64,000 nucleotides of DNA from Candolleomyces eurysporus (lineage: Eukaryota; Basidiomycota; Agaricomycetes; Agaricales; Psathyrellaceae), in the NCBI GenBank assembly GCA_027579435.1, contig JANBPK010000826.1:1-64000 (forward strand), in the 5' to 3' direction. The position numbers were made by a program, and so were the translations under genes. Below are positions 11,325-22,459 of the stretch, in pieces; positions within the stretch are counted from its first letter, which is position 1; each line of letters opens with the position of its first letter. A model generated the notes under the pieces. That model was not told where the DNA came from and did not search any database. It saw only the letters and a list, made by a program, of their open reading frames with translations.

Positions 11325-13342
11325 TCAGAAAAAAAAATCTTCTGCAGTCTTCCAATCCGACGAACGCGATGGTAGTACCCTTTCCTGCTGCGATCCTACG
11401 GCCCGAGTTGTTCCATCTTCACTAGCGTTCCTCGTTATTCCTGTACGCTGAATCCCGGCAAACTTCTCGATTCCCCGGAAGTGGTTCGCCATTATCTTCA
11501 TCAGGTCCAGACTATATCTGGCGCCCTCTCCATCCACAGTGGAACTGAAAGATATATCTCTGAGATATTTACAAGGGAACAAGCTTCGGTCGGCATTGAC
11601 CTGGCTGTTGAGCAAGGTGTTGAACCCAGCCTATAGTTTGCATTGATAGCTATGCGATATCAGACATACAAAAGAACATATACGCACCTCGTCGGATTCA
11701 AGCTTATCTTGCGCCAGATGTTTTCCCAATTCCATGCACTCCACCCCAGCAGATTCCTCAAAGGGCCTCAACACCCTATAGACAATGCCCAACATCCCAA
11801 GGCCAGTACACCTCGAAAAGATGCACTTGAGTACATCTGGTGTTAAAATCTTAACCCTGACCCGGAGCTCCCTCAACTTCGCTTTCCTCTGCTCCGTACC
11901 CGTAAATGACTCCAACATCACTCTGAGTTCTTCACAACTCCCAATCTCATCCTGCACCGCTAAAGACTCGAGGTTCGGCGCTAAATGCGCCAGGTACTTC
12001 AACATCCTCGCGTATTGCGAAACCCTATCAGGTAGCCTGATTTCAAGACTCGTAAGAACTTTGAACGGCCGAAAGTCAGCAGTGGAAGAGTGCCATGCCG
12101 AGTCATCGAACAGCCCTTCTTCCCCATGTTCCGAAGGGAAGTTGTTGTCGGTCGAGTCAGAACCAATGAGAGAAAGATGCTGAATCCCAACTGGACTCGA
12201 CGCCAAGAAATGATCCATCCCACAATCCCGAGGTCCACGCATCATCATCCCCTCTGTCAGCCGCAACTGCAGGGACCGTAAATTCGATAGGGATAGGGAG
12301 TAAACGGCGTTCCAAACGCCCCTGAAACCCGTTTGCAGAGAAACCGATTCCAGTTGGTTGGATCCGCGATTGAGTATTCGAACGAAGGACACGACGTCGC
12401 TCGTAACAGCATCCCTCTTCTTCTGTTCGTCCGCGTCCGAGTTCCCAATTTCGGATTCCAAGGACCATAACTTCAATTCGAAATGGCGGACGTTGAGAGG
12501 AGCATCGGAGAGGGAGGGTACGATATCACTGAAAGACGATTCGTCGACGTCAAACGAGAGTTTTCGAATAGCATGCTTGACCGTCGGCCATAGGTGCTTG
12601 TGCATAATCATCGCCAGATCACGTCGTAGATTCTGTTGTCGATAGTCCCGGCATCCCGAATTTGCATAGTACTTGACAGAGCCCTCCTCCACTCCGCTGA
12701 GTGTGAGAAGGAACTTCTTGAACATCCGGAACCTCTCATAATGAGGGGGGAGAGGAGGCAGCTCGACAAATCTATACTGGACTGGAGGCGGGCCCGCTGC
12801 AGGAACGTCCGTCAGAGGAACCCGTTTCTTCAAAAGAAGCCGCTTCAGACCCTCCAAACGGTTCCCAGATTGCCCTAGTTGCGCGTCTACGGGAGGGACG
12901 GGGGAATCGAGTTCCACAGTTGATACTGAGGCCACAGGAACACGAATAACCCTTTCCCCGCCGGTTTGGTTGAATAGATCGCCTCAAGCACGGACTCAGG
13001 CCAGAAAGTCAACGCTCGAACGCGTTTGGCGACTTCGGACTCTCTATCAATATTAATTGCCATACGAACCTCAGTATCCGTAATGAGAGGACCAGAGAAC
13101 CAGTAGAAGCGGGGGACTCACTTCAACGTCTGCATGACCTCCACGAACTCCACACCATCCTTAGACACCAAGCTAAGGTCGCGGTACTTCTCGTTCATGT
13201 ACAGATCATAGAACGTCCTGTTCAAACAGAAAAGATGCTTTTTTCCCTCCAGGGTGAGTTCTCCCGCGATCTTGAGCCATATCTCACTCGGGAGTTCAGA
13301 GAGAGGAAGGGGAGGCAGAGGCTTGGAATAGCGGCTGGACAT
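11325..13342 (-). CDS. F-box-type protein with leucine-rich C-terminal region (paralogue 2), one frame break
   Basis: Exons 13342-13122, 13043-11688 and 11630-11325 give about 627 residues. The start SSRYSKPLPPLPLSELPSEI and then WLKIAGEL is the F-box; NRTFYDLYMNEKYRDLSLVS matches paralogue 1. I chose the Met at 13342 because the upstream in-frame Met at 13384 overlaps a TATA box (tataaaa on the minus strand). After VAKRVRALTFWPESVLEAI the frame must gain one base (about 12960-12985) to enter the long frame GERVIRVPVASVSTVEL; no GT..AG intron of the right phase fits. So there is either a one-base deletion or an assembly error. The C-terminal region has LRSLQLRL, LTSLEIRLP and LRELRVRV segments. 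Confidence 0.7.
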
Positions 13343-13981
13343 TGTGAAGGAACAGAAATAGAGGGGGATGAAGATTTTATACACAGAAGGAAAACACGTC
13401 GACCACCAGCCATAGCCACTTTAAACTCTAACATAGGCCTGTTGAGATGATGGAGGAGACAAAGGAGCCTCGGCGCGCCATCGACCGCGTTTGCACAGCC
13501 ACATCTTCCAAGGCCGTTGTGAGAGCACTGGTGACGAAAAGTCTTCCGTTCGAAAAATATGAACCCGATCTAGTCCCTGTTGGTCCAGTAAACCTGACAG
13601 AACACCCTCAGTAAGCGCCGGTCTTCAACTGGTAGAATTGACACCTTCACGGTTTGTATCGCGAATGGGCATGGGTCGCAAGCGGTGGAGGTGCGAAGTA
13701 AGCCGAAATTTGAGGCAATCCATTTCGTTGACCCTTCGTTCGTTCGTTCGGTCCTGACCACAGTCCTCCCCATCCCTCGTCTTCATGTTCTTTGCATCCC
13801 CTTACCCGTCTCACCAGGAATAAGCCCTTCTCTCGACTAAGTCTAGTCGGCCCCTTTCTCGACCTCTGTTTCAAATCTTTGCCTTATCTCATCATCTACA
13901 TTAGCTCGATATATTGTTCAAGCCTCCATCACCCACCTTCACGTTCATTCGTCTTGACCGAGCCTAAAGGTAATAGACACG
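13343..13981. promoter_or_regulatory. Intergenic region between F-box paralogue 2 and a truncated gene
   Basis: The minus-strand TATA-like tgtataaaatc at about 13374-13384 lies some 35 bp before the F-box start codon. The remainder holds pyrimidine-rich stretches suited to a leader of the + strand gene. I see no gene. Confidence 0.4.
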
Positions 13982-15008
13982 AATGATACAGCCAGTCGCC
14001 GCCGCAACGTAGGTACGCTCTCCATGGGCTCTGGCGCTGGAGAACGGCGGACTCACGAGGACCTTCACATCCGAAACCGTCACACCCATACAAATAGACC
14101 ACGTCGGTGCCTTGAATGCTAGCGTCCTGTCGTCCGACGCGACCCTCAGCCCAATTGTTGCGGTCGATCTTGGATCCGGTCCCACCATCCAGACAAGATT
14201 TGTTTGAATGGGGGTTGCAGTTGCGTATGACGCAGATGGCATTGGTAGAGGTGAGGCAGGGTCCTGAAGGTGCGGAGGAGGGGTGGTTGGACGTGTTTAG
14301 TTGGGTTGCAGAGAAGAAGGGTACTGGCCCATCTGCGGCGCCTACAGAGGATCGTACGTCCATTTCTTGCCAATATGTTGTTTCATTTACTTATTCGTGC
14401 TTCCTCCAACAGCCCATTTGAAATCGGTGAGCGAACCCCGTCGCTCATTGGACATCGACCCTCGTAACATATCCTCCGTATCCATCTCTGCGCTCCATGC
14501 CACCACCGTTCAAATGCAGACAACCGGAGATTCCTTCGTCCGAGTAGACACGCTCGAGGTATCCGCTTCCTCTGTTGTGTCGAACGGGGATCCGGACGGT
14601 CTTCCGCCTATAACCATATCTCCCGCCAGTCCAGACGCCAGCTCGTTCAATCAAGAAGAGATAGTCAATGGCGACCGGAGATCCTCTAGCGAGAAGAAAA
14701 GCGCGCTTGGTGCTCTTGGCCGGTCACGAAAGTCGTCGTCGCTCGAACGGTCGGAGAAGGATAACAAAGAGAAAGGTGGAGATACGAGCAAGTCGAAGAA
14801 GATGCAGCAGATGCTGAAGAACCGGGTAAAGGAGAGTGTTAGAGAGAGTCAACTTCGGATATCTGCCGTTGGGAGGAAGATTGGACATGGGGTTACGAGG
14901 AATGGGAGTTTGAGAAGATCGAGTAGTACTCCAGGCGAGTTCCTCTTTCATTTCGTAGAAATTCTACACGTTTATCTAACCTTGCTGTGCTTTCATCATC
15001 CCGGCGCT
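13982..15008 (+). pseudogene. Unidentified Ser/Lys-rich protein gene, cut at its 3' side
   Basis: Exonic pieces on the + strand include a segment with GALNASVLSSDATLSPI (about 14110-14160). A second is VEVRQGPEGAEEGWLDVF, then WVAEKK (about 14240-14320). After an intron (gtacgtcc near 14355 to ccaacag near 14412) a long Ser-rich frame runs from HLKSVSEPRRSLDIDP to a basic part, KMQQMLKNRVKESVRESQ and GRKIGHGVTRNGSLRRSSST. I do not recognise the family. The frame enters the duplicated NLR block at 15009 and stops, so the original 3' end seems lost. Join between the first two segments is not resolved. Confidence 0.45.
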
Positions 15009-15762
15009 TAGCTGTGCTAAAAGCGGGGACCATCGCTGCTCTGTTTTGGAGATTGGCCTTATGGTTCTCGCGCTCGACTCGCGCCTAGCCTCAATTTTTG
15101 CTTTGTGGTTTGCGAACGATAGCAACAAACGGATCCAAGAGGACGGCTCAATTGAGAAGACACAATCCCCACTCCGATGCTACAGTTTCATTGCTGAAGG
15201 ACTCCATGCGTCCTGCCTATTCCAACAAGGATCTTTGACCACCCCCCGACCAGCTCTTCTTGGGATGCGGTCGCTCAACAGACACACTCACCGCCTTGAT
15301 ACCGTGTCAAGAACACAACATTCGCGAACAGTGAGCGGACACGTAATGCACGGTATTGACACTCCAGGGGCTTACTGCGTACTCGTTCGTTATTCCCCGC
15401 CAGTCCTAGACGTGAACAAGGCGGACTGGGCCTAGCGGGAACAAACACCTATTTGTGGGAAGGAGTTCCCAGGAGATTCACAGCAAGGGCACAGCAGTTT
15501 GGCTTGACGCAGTCGAAGCCACCTGTCTTTCCCCGTCATCTCTTCACTGTGACCGCCCACCCACCTACCATCTGTCTGGTGCTCGAGTCTCTACCCATCT
15601 TCTTCTCATCATCTCAGAGAAAGGATAAACGGCTGAGGTTGAAAGTGTCGGACTCATTGTGCTATTGTTGACGACTAGTATTCTGGTGAGTACTGTACAG
15701 CTCGTGTTGCCCTCACTCATCTTCCATGTTCTAATATCCAACAATTCTTCAAAGAGGTACAC
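15009..15762 (+). repeat. Duplicated 5' region of NLR copy C
   Basis: The region starts with TTAGCTGTGCT, as at 5524, and stays closely similar to 5524-6275. It contains a 129-codon open frame (15046-15435) with no recognisable domain, which is altered in block B. It probably serves as promoter and leader; a 5' UTR intron (gtgagtact near 15685 to acceptor near 15752) is plausible. Confidence 0.6.
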
Positions 15763-17957
15763 ATGAGATTCTTCCAAAGATCCCGGAATACGCATGTACA
15801 GAATCTAGTCGCCTACCAAGTCGAAGGAGGCCTCCACCACCACCATGGTTCCGTTAGCGCCGAGCAGAGTAAGTGATGGGCCCATCGATGCCAATCTCTA
15901 CCCATCTCTTCCCAGGACTCACCCTTTCGCCGTTAGGTGTATGCAGCATTCTTCAACCCATCACCGATGCATCCCATACTCGCGATCGAAAACGATCACC
16001 GCCCGACTCTGCCTGCTTTCCTGGCACGAGGTCACAGGTGGTCAGTGGGGTTAACCGCTGGGCGAGGAGCAAGGTAAAGAAGCGTTCAGAGCCTCATCTA
16101 CGATGGATGCACGGATATGTTGGAAGTGGGAAATCCTCCATATCACAGGAGGTCTGTGACACGTCCGATCGGGAGGGTAGACCGGTCGTCAGCTTCTTCT
16201 TCTTCCGGAACGCAGGCGATAGGAGCAAGATTTGGAGGCTCGCCACGACTCTGGCAAGCCAAATGGCGGCGGTTATCCCCCAGACAGAGCCTTTCATACG
16301 CGAAGCTGTACAAGCCAACCAAGCATTGCTGACGCCAAACGAAGGAGGCGTTTCTTTACGGACGCGGATGCAGTGCTTGGTCTATGCACCGTTCAAAGCT
16401 GTCGTTCAGATGAAGAAAAAGGGTAGAGCATTGACGCGAGGCCCGTTTCTCATCGTCCTGGATGGGCTGGACGAGTGTGATAACAAAGATGAGGTCCAGG
16501 AGCTCATCAACGGAATGTTGATGTTCTTCAACGAGAATCCCCTCATACCCCTCCGCGTTTTCATCACGAGCCGGGTGGAAGAGCATATCAAGTCCCGCCT
16601 GGATGTCCCAGCAGTCATGTTGGATAACCTCGTGGATCATTGCTCCGACGACGACATCGCCACCTTTTTGCAGATCCTTTTCGAGGATGCATGTAGCCGG
16701 AACTTGGTCGTCCGAACATACGTTCAGAAGCACAGAGAGTGGCCTAACCGGAGTGACAAACGCAAGCTTGTCGAACATATTGGAGGATCATTCATTTTCG
16801 CCTCAGCCGTGTTCAAATTCATTATGGCAACTAATGCTGAAGGCGGCCACGCACCAACACCGATGGACCGGCTTCCATTGGCCCTCAAGATGAACCCCGG
16901 TCTCGATGGGCTTTACACACAAACATTGTCCCGCTCCATGCACCTCCCCCACTTCTCCAATATTATATCAACCATAGCCTTGCTTCAGGAACCACTTCCG
17001 ATATCAGGAATCGCAGAGCTTCTTGGAATAGAAACCTATGAGGTTGTCAACGTTCTCGTGAACTTGCAAGCAATCATTCAGGTTCCAGGGACAGATGACA
17101 TTCCCGTCACACTCTGCCACACCTCGCTCCGAGACTTCCTTACTACCCAAAGTCGATCGGGCGATTTCTTTGCACACCCGTCACATCATGTCCGGATCTA
17201 TCTTCTTTGCCTTGAGCATGGACTCAAAGTTTTGAGGGAGGATCCGAGCTTGTTTATCGATTCCGGGAAGCGGATTTCCGCCGTTACGGACTATGATTTG
17301 GATTATTCGATCTTGCATATGGAGTTCGGGAGAGGCTGCTTCGAGCCAACGGAATATGATTCTGCCATTCACTTGTGTCGTGAGCGACTTGCAATCCAAC
17401 CTGATGACCCCCGTTTGATTACAACCCTGGCCGTTGCCGTTCATCGCCGGGCCGATCAGACCGAGTCTGTCACGGGCCTTGAGGAGGCCATTTCCCTGTA
17501 TCGTGGAGCACTCGAACTTCGGCCATCCCCTCATCCCAATCGCTCATATTCACTCAACAATCTNGGCAGTGCACTCCTGGATCGTCATCGGCGCATAGAA
17601 TCCATCGCTGACCTCGAGGAGGCCATTTCCCTGCATCGTGAAGCACTCGAACTAGAACCATCCTCTCATCTCGATCGCTTAGTTGCCCTTGAGAACCTTC
17701 TCATACCTCTCCAATTGATGTACGGGAAGAGCCAAACGCTCTCCTACCTACAAGAGGCAATAGCTCACTGCGAGGACCTTCTCGCGTTTCATTATTCTGT
17801 CGGGCACCGGAGTCGGGTCGAACGGCTCCGCTCCTTGGCTTCTCTCCTCCAGCTGCGTTTCGATGCTACAGGACAAGAAGAAGATCTCTCGAAAATCTCT
17901 ATGGTGGAAGAAGAAGCAAATCGGCTGTCAGCCCCATCCATAGAGCCCATACCGTAA
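15763..17957 (+). CDS. NLR copy C: NACHT-TPR STAND NTPase, shortest TPR array
   Basis: Exons 15763-15868 and 15937-17957 give about 708 residues. Exon 1 starts MRFFQRSRNTHVQNLVAY, diverged at its first residues from copy B. NACHT motifs are GYVGSGKSS, FLIVLDGLDECD and FITSRVEEHI. Only about two complete 45-residue TPR units remain before the tail LMYGKSQTLSYL and the ending EPIP*. A single N lies at 17564 in a TPR codon and does not change the frame. The gene is intact. Its 3' neighbour in the block is the unidentified remnant at 18644-19403, followed by the intact TMEM14 gene. Confidence 0.9.
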
Positions 17958-18643
17958 TTGTGCTCCAACATGGGCTGCTTGCAGGGGGTCACACTGTCGT
18001 GAGTTGCGTGTACATAGTCTCATTCTTTCTGTAAAATATCTGTCGGACACGAGCGACGCTTCTCTTTCTATGTAGTCATCGGACTCAGATGTAACACTTC
18101 TAGTATCGTTCCATTACCACGGCATAACTGGACTAAGTTTGTCTTTTTGGATACCTTCTCCATGCCATTGTAGCTGCAGATGAATTCTTCATTGTAACAG
18201 GACACTGAAAGTTTCAACTTGACTGAATGGTAGCGCATTTGCGATCTCTTCGCTCGACTCGCGAATGTATTGTCGAATCCCTTTGGTGGACCGAGCGGGA
18301 CAAACCCGTATCCATCCACTTAACTTCAAACCTTACTTCCCCGCCTCCTCGAGTCAAACGTCAACAGGTAGAAAGTCAATAAGGAATAGATAGATACGAG
18401 GACTCTAATTTTCATCGTGCCTATCTACACAAAAAGAACCGATTCGATCTACCATACGTACAGTATGTACGGCGGCGCACTGCCATCGTTTCTTGGACCT
18501 ATAAGTGCCCCGGCTTCCCCCTCAGCGGTACACAGGTCACCCGACTGAGCTGTCCCACACTTACAGTACATCCGGAGTCCAGCGGCGAAGAGCGCTTGTT
18601 TCTTGTAGGCTCGGGCGCGGCTGTCGGTGGACCCATCTAGGAG
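17958..18643. repeat. 3' flank of NLR copy C, shared with copy A
   Basis: Close match to 1284-2030; the B copy stops matching at 9034, so the A and C blocks share a longer right flank than B. No gene seen. Confidence 0.65.
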
Positions 18644-19403
18644 TTATTGCTGTGAAAGACCCGCCAAATTGCGGCCACTGGCATATTCAGGCAGCTTCGC
18701 ATTGGTAAGAGGGACAGGCTGAGATTTGGAGGTTCCATTCGATGAGGGTCCTAACACCTTCAAATTGCCAAGAAGTTCGACAAGGCGATCGTCTGCGACA
18801 ATTTCGTGGGCCATGGAATTTAGTCCTGCGTCAAGCAAGTAGTAAAGCAAGCATCAATCTTGAATGTAGTCAAGCAGGTTGGAATCTATATCTTTTTTGA
18901 GATCGCACCGCACGAAGTGCCAGCTTTCGTCTGTTTGGACTGTATTCGAGAGCGGCCTGCATAGCTGCAGAGATGACCTCTAGAAGAGATGCCTGGGTCT
19001 GTCCAAAACCCATATCTCTCGGGCTGGTGTTGAAATGTGATCGCGCAACATCGGCGCCTGCTTTGGAGAAAACGGCGCATTCTTCTTTGGAGAGTTCAGT
19101 CGCAACAGGGAATAGTGCACTTGAAAGTCTTCCTGCGTGCAGCGAAGCAGTTCGGAGGTCATGGCTTCGAGATCGTCGACGGGGGATGCGCAATGTACTA
19201 GATTGCGCAACATTGAGGTCGCAAGGGTCCTTAATTTTTTGAAATTTAATGAAGTATCTGTTGTGAAGACGGTCAATTATTTCAACTCCTCGACATGATG
19301 TAGTGAGCTGGTGGTGGCAGCAAGACAGAGTACAAAAGTTGGACGTCGACGTTCGCATCCAACAAGCGTGAGCGATTCTGCGTGACTGAGATGCCGCTGC
19401 CAA
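18644..19403 (-). pseudogene. Unidentified gene remnant in block C
   Basis: Minus-strand frames include RYFIKFQKIKDPCDLNVAQ, EDFQVHYSLLRLNSPKKN, SHFNTSPRDMGFGQTQASLL and, after a likely intron, LLDAGLNSMAHEIVADDRL ending near NLAGLSQQ. They lie in different frames, so either several introns or decay break the gene. I do not recognise the family. The same gene, interrupted by FunK1 sequence, is present in block A. Confidence 0.45.
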
Positions 19404-19578
19404 TCTTGCCGGTTGGGGTAAACGTTGCCGAGATCACAGAATGTGGGGTAGTCCTTGCGACCCTTCCGAAGCCGGGGAACCGCGTCCTCTCAGTTACGAG
19501 ACCGAGTTCTCACCGTTTCTTTCTCAATAACATCTACCACCAGCTTTCTTTCTTGAATACCCTCATCTCAACTTCAAA

Positions 19579-20064
19579 ATGGTACGCCCTTAAAGTCCAA
19601 GTCTGTTTGCCTTGCTCATGAGCCATCACAGTCTGCGTATCCTGCTTATACCATGGGTGGTTTGTGCATTATCGGAGGCGTAACTGGATTTGCAAGGACA
19701 AAATCTATCCCTTCGTTGGTTGCCGGTGTTGGGTAAGCTCAGACGACTCCCATTGACTGTACTTCACGCTAACCAACCTCAACGCCAGCGTTGGATTGCT
19801 GTATCTCTGGAGCGCAGATGCCATTCGCAAGGGCACAAACAACGGCATCGAGGGTGCTCTGGGTACGCGTTCTATTGATACTGCGCATGCTACGTGTTCT
19901 GATGCAGCTCTGGACCCCTCTTCTCAGGTGCCTCGGCCATACTTCTTCTCTCCTCTCTCCCTCGAGTTGCAAAAGGCCCGGTTCCAGCTCTTCTTGCCGT
20001 CACTTCTGCTACCACAGGGCTCTATTATGGAAAGACCCTCTACAATATCGGACAAAGTTCATGA
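19579..20064 (+). CDS. TMEM14 (UPF0136) family membrane protein
   Basis: Four exons: 19579-19581, 19632-19732, 19789-19862 and 19928-20064, all GT..AG, give 104 residues, the usual family size. The first coding exon is the ATG alone. The protein starts MSAYPAYTMGGLCIIGGV and continues with GFARTKSIPSLVAGVGVG, LLYLWSADAIRKG and a final helix ending YYGKTLYNIGQSS. Gly-rich transmembrane helices and the GYARt-SvPSLvaG motif are typical of TMEM14. Family members sit in the mitochondrial inner membrane and are linked to porphyrin/fatty acid transport in animals; the fungal role is not shown here. A decayed second-exon copy lies at 4378 in block A. Confidence 0.88.
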
Positions 20065-20832
20065 GCCATTGGGTTGCTCGTTGTATCCGAAGTATTCGTG
20101 TCCTCGTCGACCGCCGTTGTATTCTACCTGTTTCCTCCCTAGCTGCGCAATCACATGTTTTGACGGCCAGCATACCAATCTTGGCGCGAAGCTTAGATAT
20201 CGGGTCCGCCTTGACGCGGGCGCGATGACATGAAGGCCTTGCATTGACATCTTACGATGACCAACCAACCTGGTTCTCTCATCGCTGTTCAGCTGGACGG
20301 GCCATCGACGAGCAAAGGTACTTGCGGTGGTCGGCGCAATACATTCCCTCTAGTTCGACGACTTTCTGGCGGGACAGGAGGGTCAGTCGTCCAATCGTAC
20401 GAGCAGATAGTCAAGTCAGTCCAAACGGCGCCTTTATTCGTACTACGCTAGCCCATTCGTGATTATGAATGCTTTATCCAAGCCTCCACTCCTCCTGCTC
20501 CCGAACGCCATTTCAATCCGATCCGCATCCGTGGCGTTCACCCAATCCATGAGCACTTGCCCGTCGCGGACCGGGGGACGTCTCCGCCAGTCTCTGCCGG
20601 ACCCTGCCGGACCTCGGAGAAAACGCAAGCAAACCCGGCAGCCCATCATCGGAAATCGGACGGAAAAGTAGCACCAGGGATCTTGGCACCTGTCAGGGCA
20701 GTTTCACTGGCATCACTGCTACATGCAGTAGTATTATGTGCCTTGCCCTGCCACCTTGTGCGAACTGTTCATGGCTCTGGCTCTCTGCTTCAATCCAACA
20801 AGGCCCTACAACATTCGCTGAAGTGAAAGCAA
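20065..20832. other. Intergenic, no gene recognised
   Basis: About 770 bp with a GC-rich part near 20560-20640 that includes a short imperfect repeat (ctgccggac twice). Short ORFs show no motifs. It must hold the 3' end of the TMEM14 gene and the promoter of the first PQ-loop gene. Confidence 0.4.
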
Positions 20833-22117
20833 ATGCCAGTTAACAAAATCGCAGAAAATGTTTTGGGTACCATGGGTGCGTATGTGTCTCCGCTGCGAGG
20901 CGACTATGACGACCGCCAAGTCGTACGCATCTTGTGCCAAGCTGACCTGAGGACTTCATCTCTTTCCTCTTCATCCTATGTCTGTACAGGTACGGTGTGC
21001 TGGACAGGCCAGATTATTCCTCAAATATGGAAGAGCTGGCGGGAGAAGTCGACCAAGGGGTTTTCGCCATGGTTAATGTACGTTTTCTCTTCTCATGACG
21101 GTGCTGTATTCTAACTGAGAGGTTGGCTATTAAGGCTGCTGTGGGGGATCGCCTCGATCTTCATGGGTGCTTATGCCCTCATTCAACGACTTAACGTCCC
21201 TCTATCTCTCCAGCCTCAGTTATTCGGGCTCCTGTGTCTTATATCTTGGGGCCAGGTACGTCTTTTCGACCCTCCGAAATTTTTGTATCCCTCATCCCCC
21301 TTCGCAGTGCCAATACTACGAAATGAAAAGATCACGACGAGTCGCAATCTTAATGACAGTTGGCATGATCGTCGTCTGTGGCGCCATCGAAGTCGTCCTG
21401 GTCCTCACCATCCGACCAATGCAAGATCACTACGGCAGGGATATCGCGGTCAAGTTCTTCGGGGTCTTGTCCTGCATCCTGATTAGCGTCGCCTTATTCC
21501 CTCAATACTACGAAATCTACAAGTTAAAGGCCGTTATTGGGATCTCGCTGGTGTTCATCGCGATTGACATGCTTGGAGGGTTGCTCAATGACCTCTCGCT
21601 GGTGTTTTCGGAGCGGTTTGATGTTTTGGCGGCTATTTCATATACTTTGGTTATCGTGAGTGTCTCAAGTCTTACTCGATTTTTCTTACGCTAATGAATA
21701 GAATAGGTACTAGACGCCGTAATATTCATCTGCGCCGGTGCCTTCAAGTTCCTTGCCTGGCGAAGAAGACGCCGTGGAGAAACTGCAGGCGAAGGCGGTG
21801 GCGGCGACAGCGAGGTTGGAAATACCGGGGCCCAAGAACCTCCCGACCGCGAGCCGAACTCGACACCACTGCAGCATCTCACTATCTTATCGAGGAGCGT
21901 GTCCCGACTCAGCCAGACACCTAGCAAATTTTCATGGATTGTATCCGAGGATGTTAAAAAAGACGATGGAATCAAGTCCACATCGAAGAGCGTCGAGGAC
22001 GAAGAAAGGGAGGGGGACTTGAAGGGTGATGTCCGCGAAGAATATCCCCATATTGCGGATAAGATTGGTACTGTCAATCTACCACCACCGTCCCCTTCCC
22101 CACCACCCCGTGCATAA
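20833..22117 (+). CDS. PQ-loop repeat membrane protein (paralogue 1)
   Basis: Five exons: 20833-20875, 20990-21077, 21135-21255, 21308-21655 and 21707-22117, giving 336 residues. The first PQ-loop repeat contains TVCWTGQIIPQIWKSWREKS, then TKGFSPWLM and LLWGIASIF. The second contains SCILISVALFPQYYEIYKLK, then GISLVFIAID. Seven hydrophobic segments are expected, as in PQ-loop carriers such as the Ypq/cystinosin-like vacuolar amino acid transporters; the substrate cannot be told. The C-terminal tail is charged and carries LQHLTILSRSVSRLSQTPSK, then FSWIV, which is conserved in paralogue 2. Exon boundaries of the first four exons are identical in the two genes. Confidence 0.88.
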
Positions 22118-22459
22118 TTGGGGCTTGCATCCCGCTCACTACACACACTTGTCTTCCCTCCATTCATTTCAATAACAAACCGCGTTCTCGGGCCTTCACG
22201 CTCATTATTTAGGGGGTAAATTTACCTCTAATGGTTATTCGCCCGGTGGGTCCAAAGCCCGGCCCCAAGACAATCCAGGATCAACCTTGGCTTGCCCACG
22301 GACTGGCCCCTTGCCCACGACCTGGCAGGTATAAAACCCTTTCCCGAGGGACCGAGTCATCTTTTCTTTATATCCTTTTCTTCTGAACCTTGAACGTGGT
22401 ATACGTTCTCTGTATGGATTTTTCACGAGTCCGAGGCGCAACTGATACTTCGAGAGATA
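22118..22459 (+). promoter_or_regulatory. Promoter region of PQ-loop paralogue 2
   Basis: A TATA-like tataaaac at about 22330-22337 lies some 125 bp before the start codon and is preceded by a GC-rich stretch. No gene is seen. Confidence 0.4.

Noticed and set aside
15046..15435. 129-codon + strand ORF upstream of NLR C
   Set aside because: Its counterpart in block B has a different reading frame, and composition looks non-coding; treated as leader/promoter sequence.
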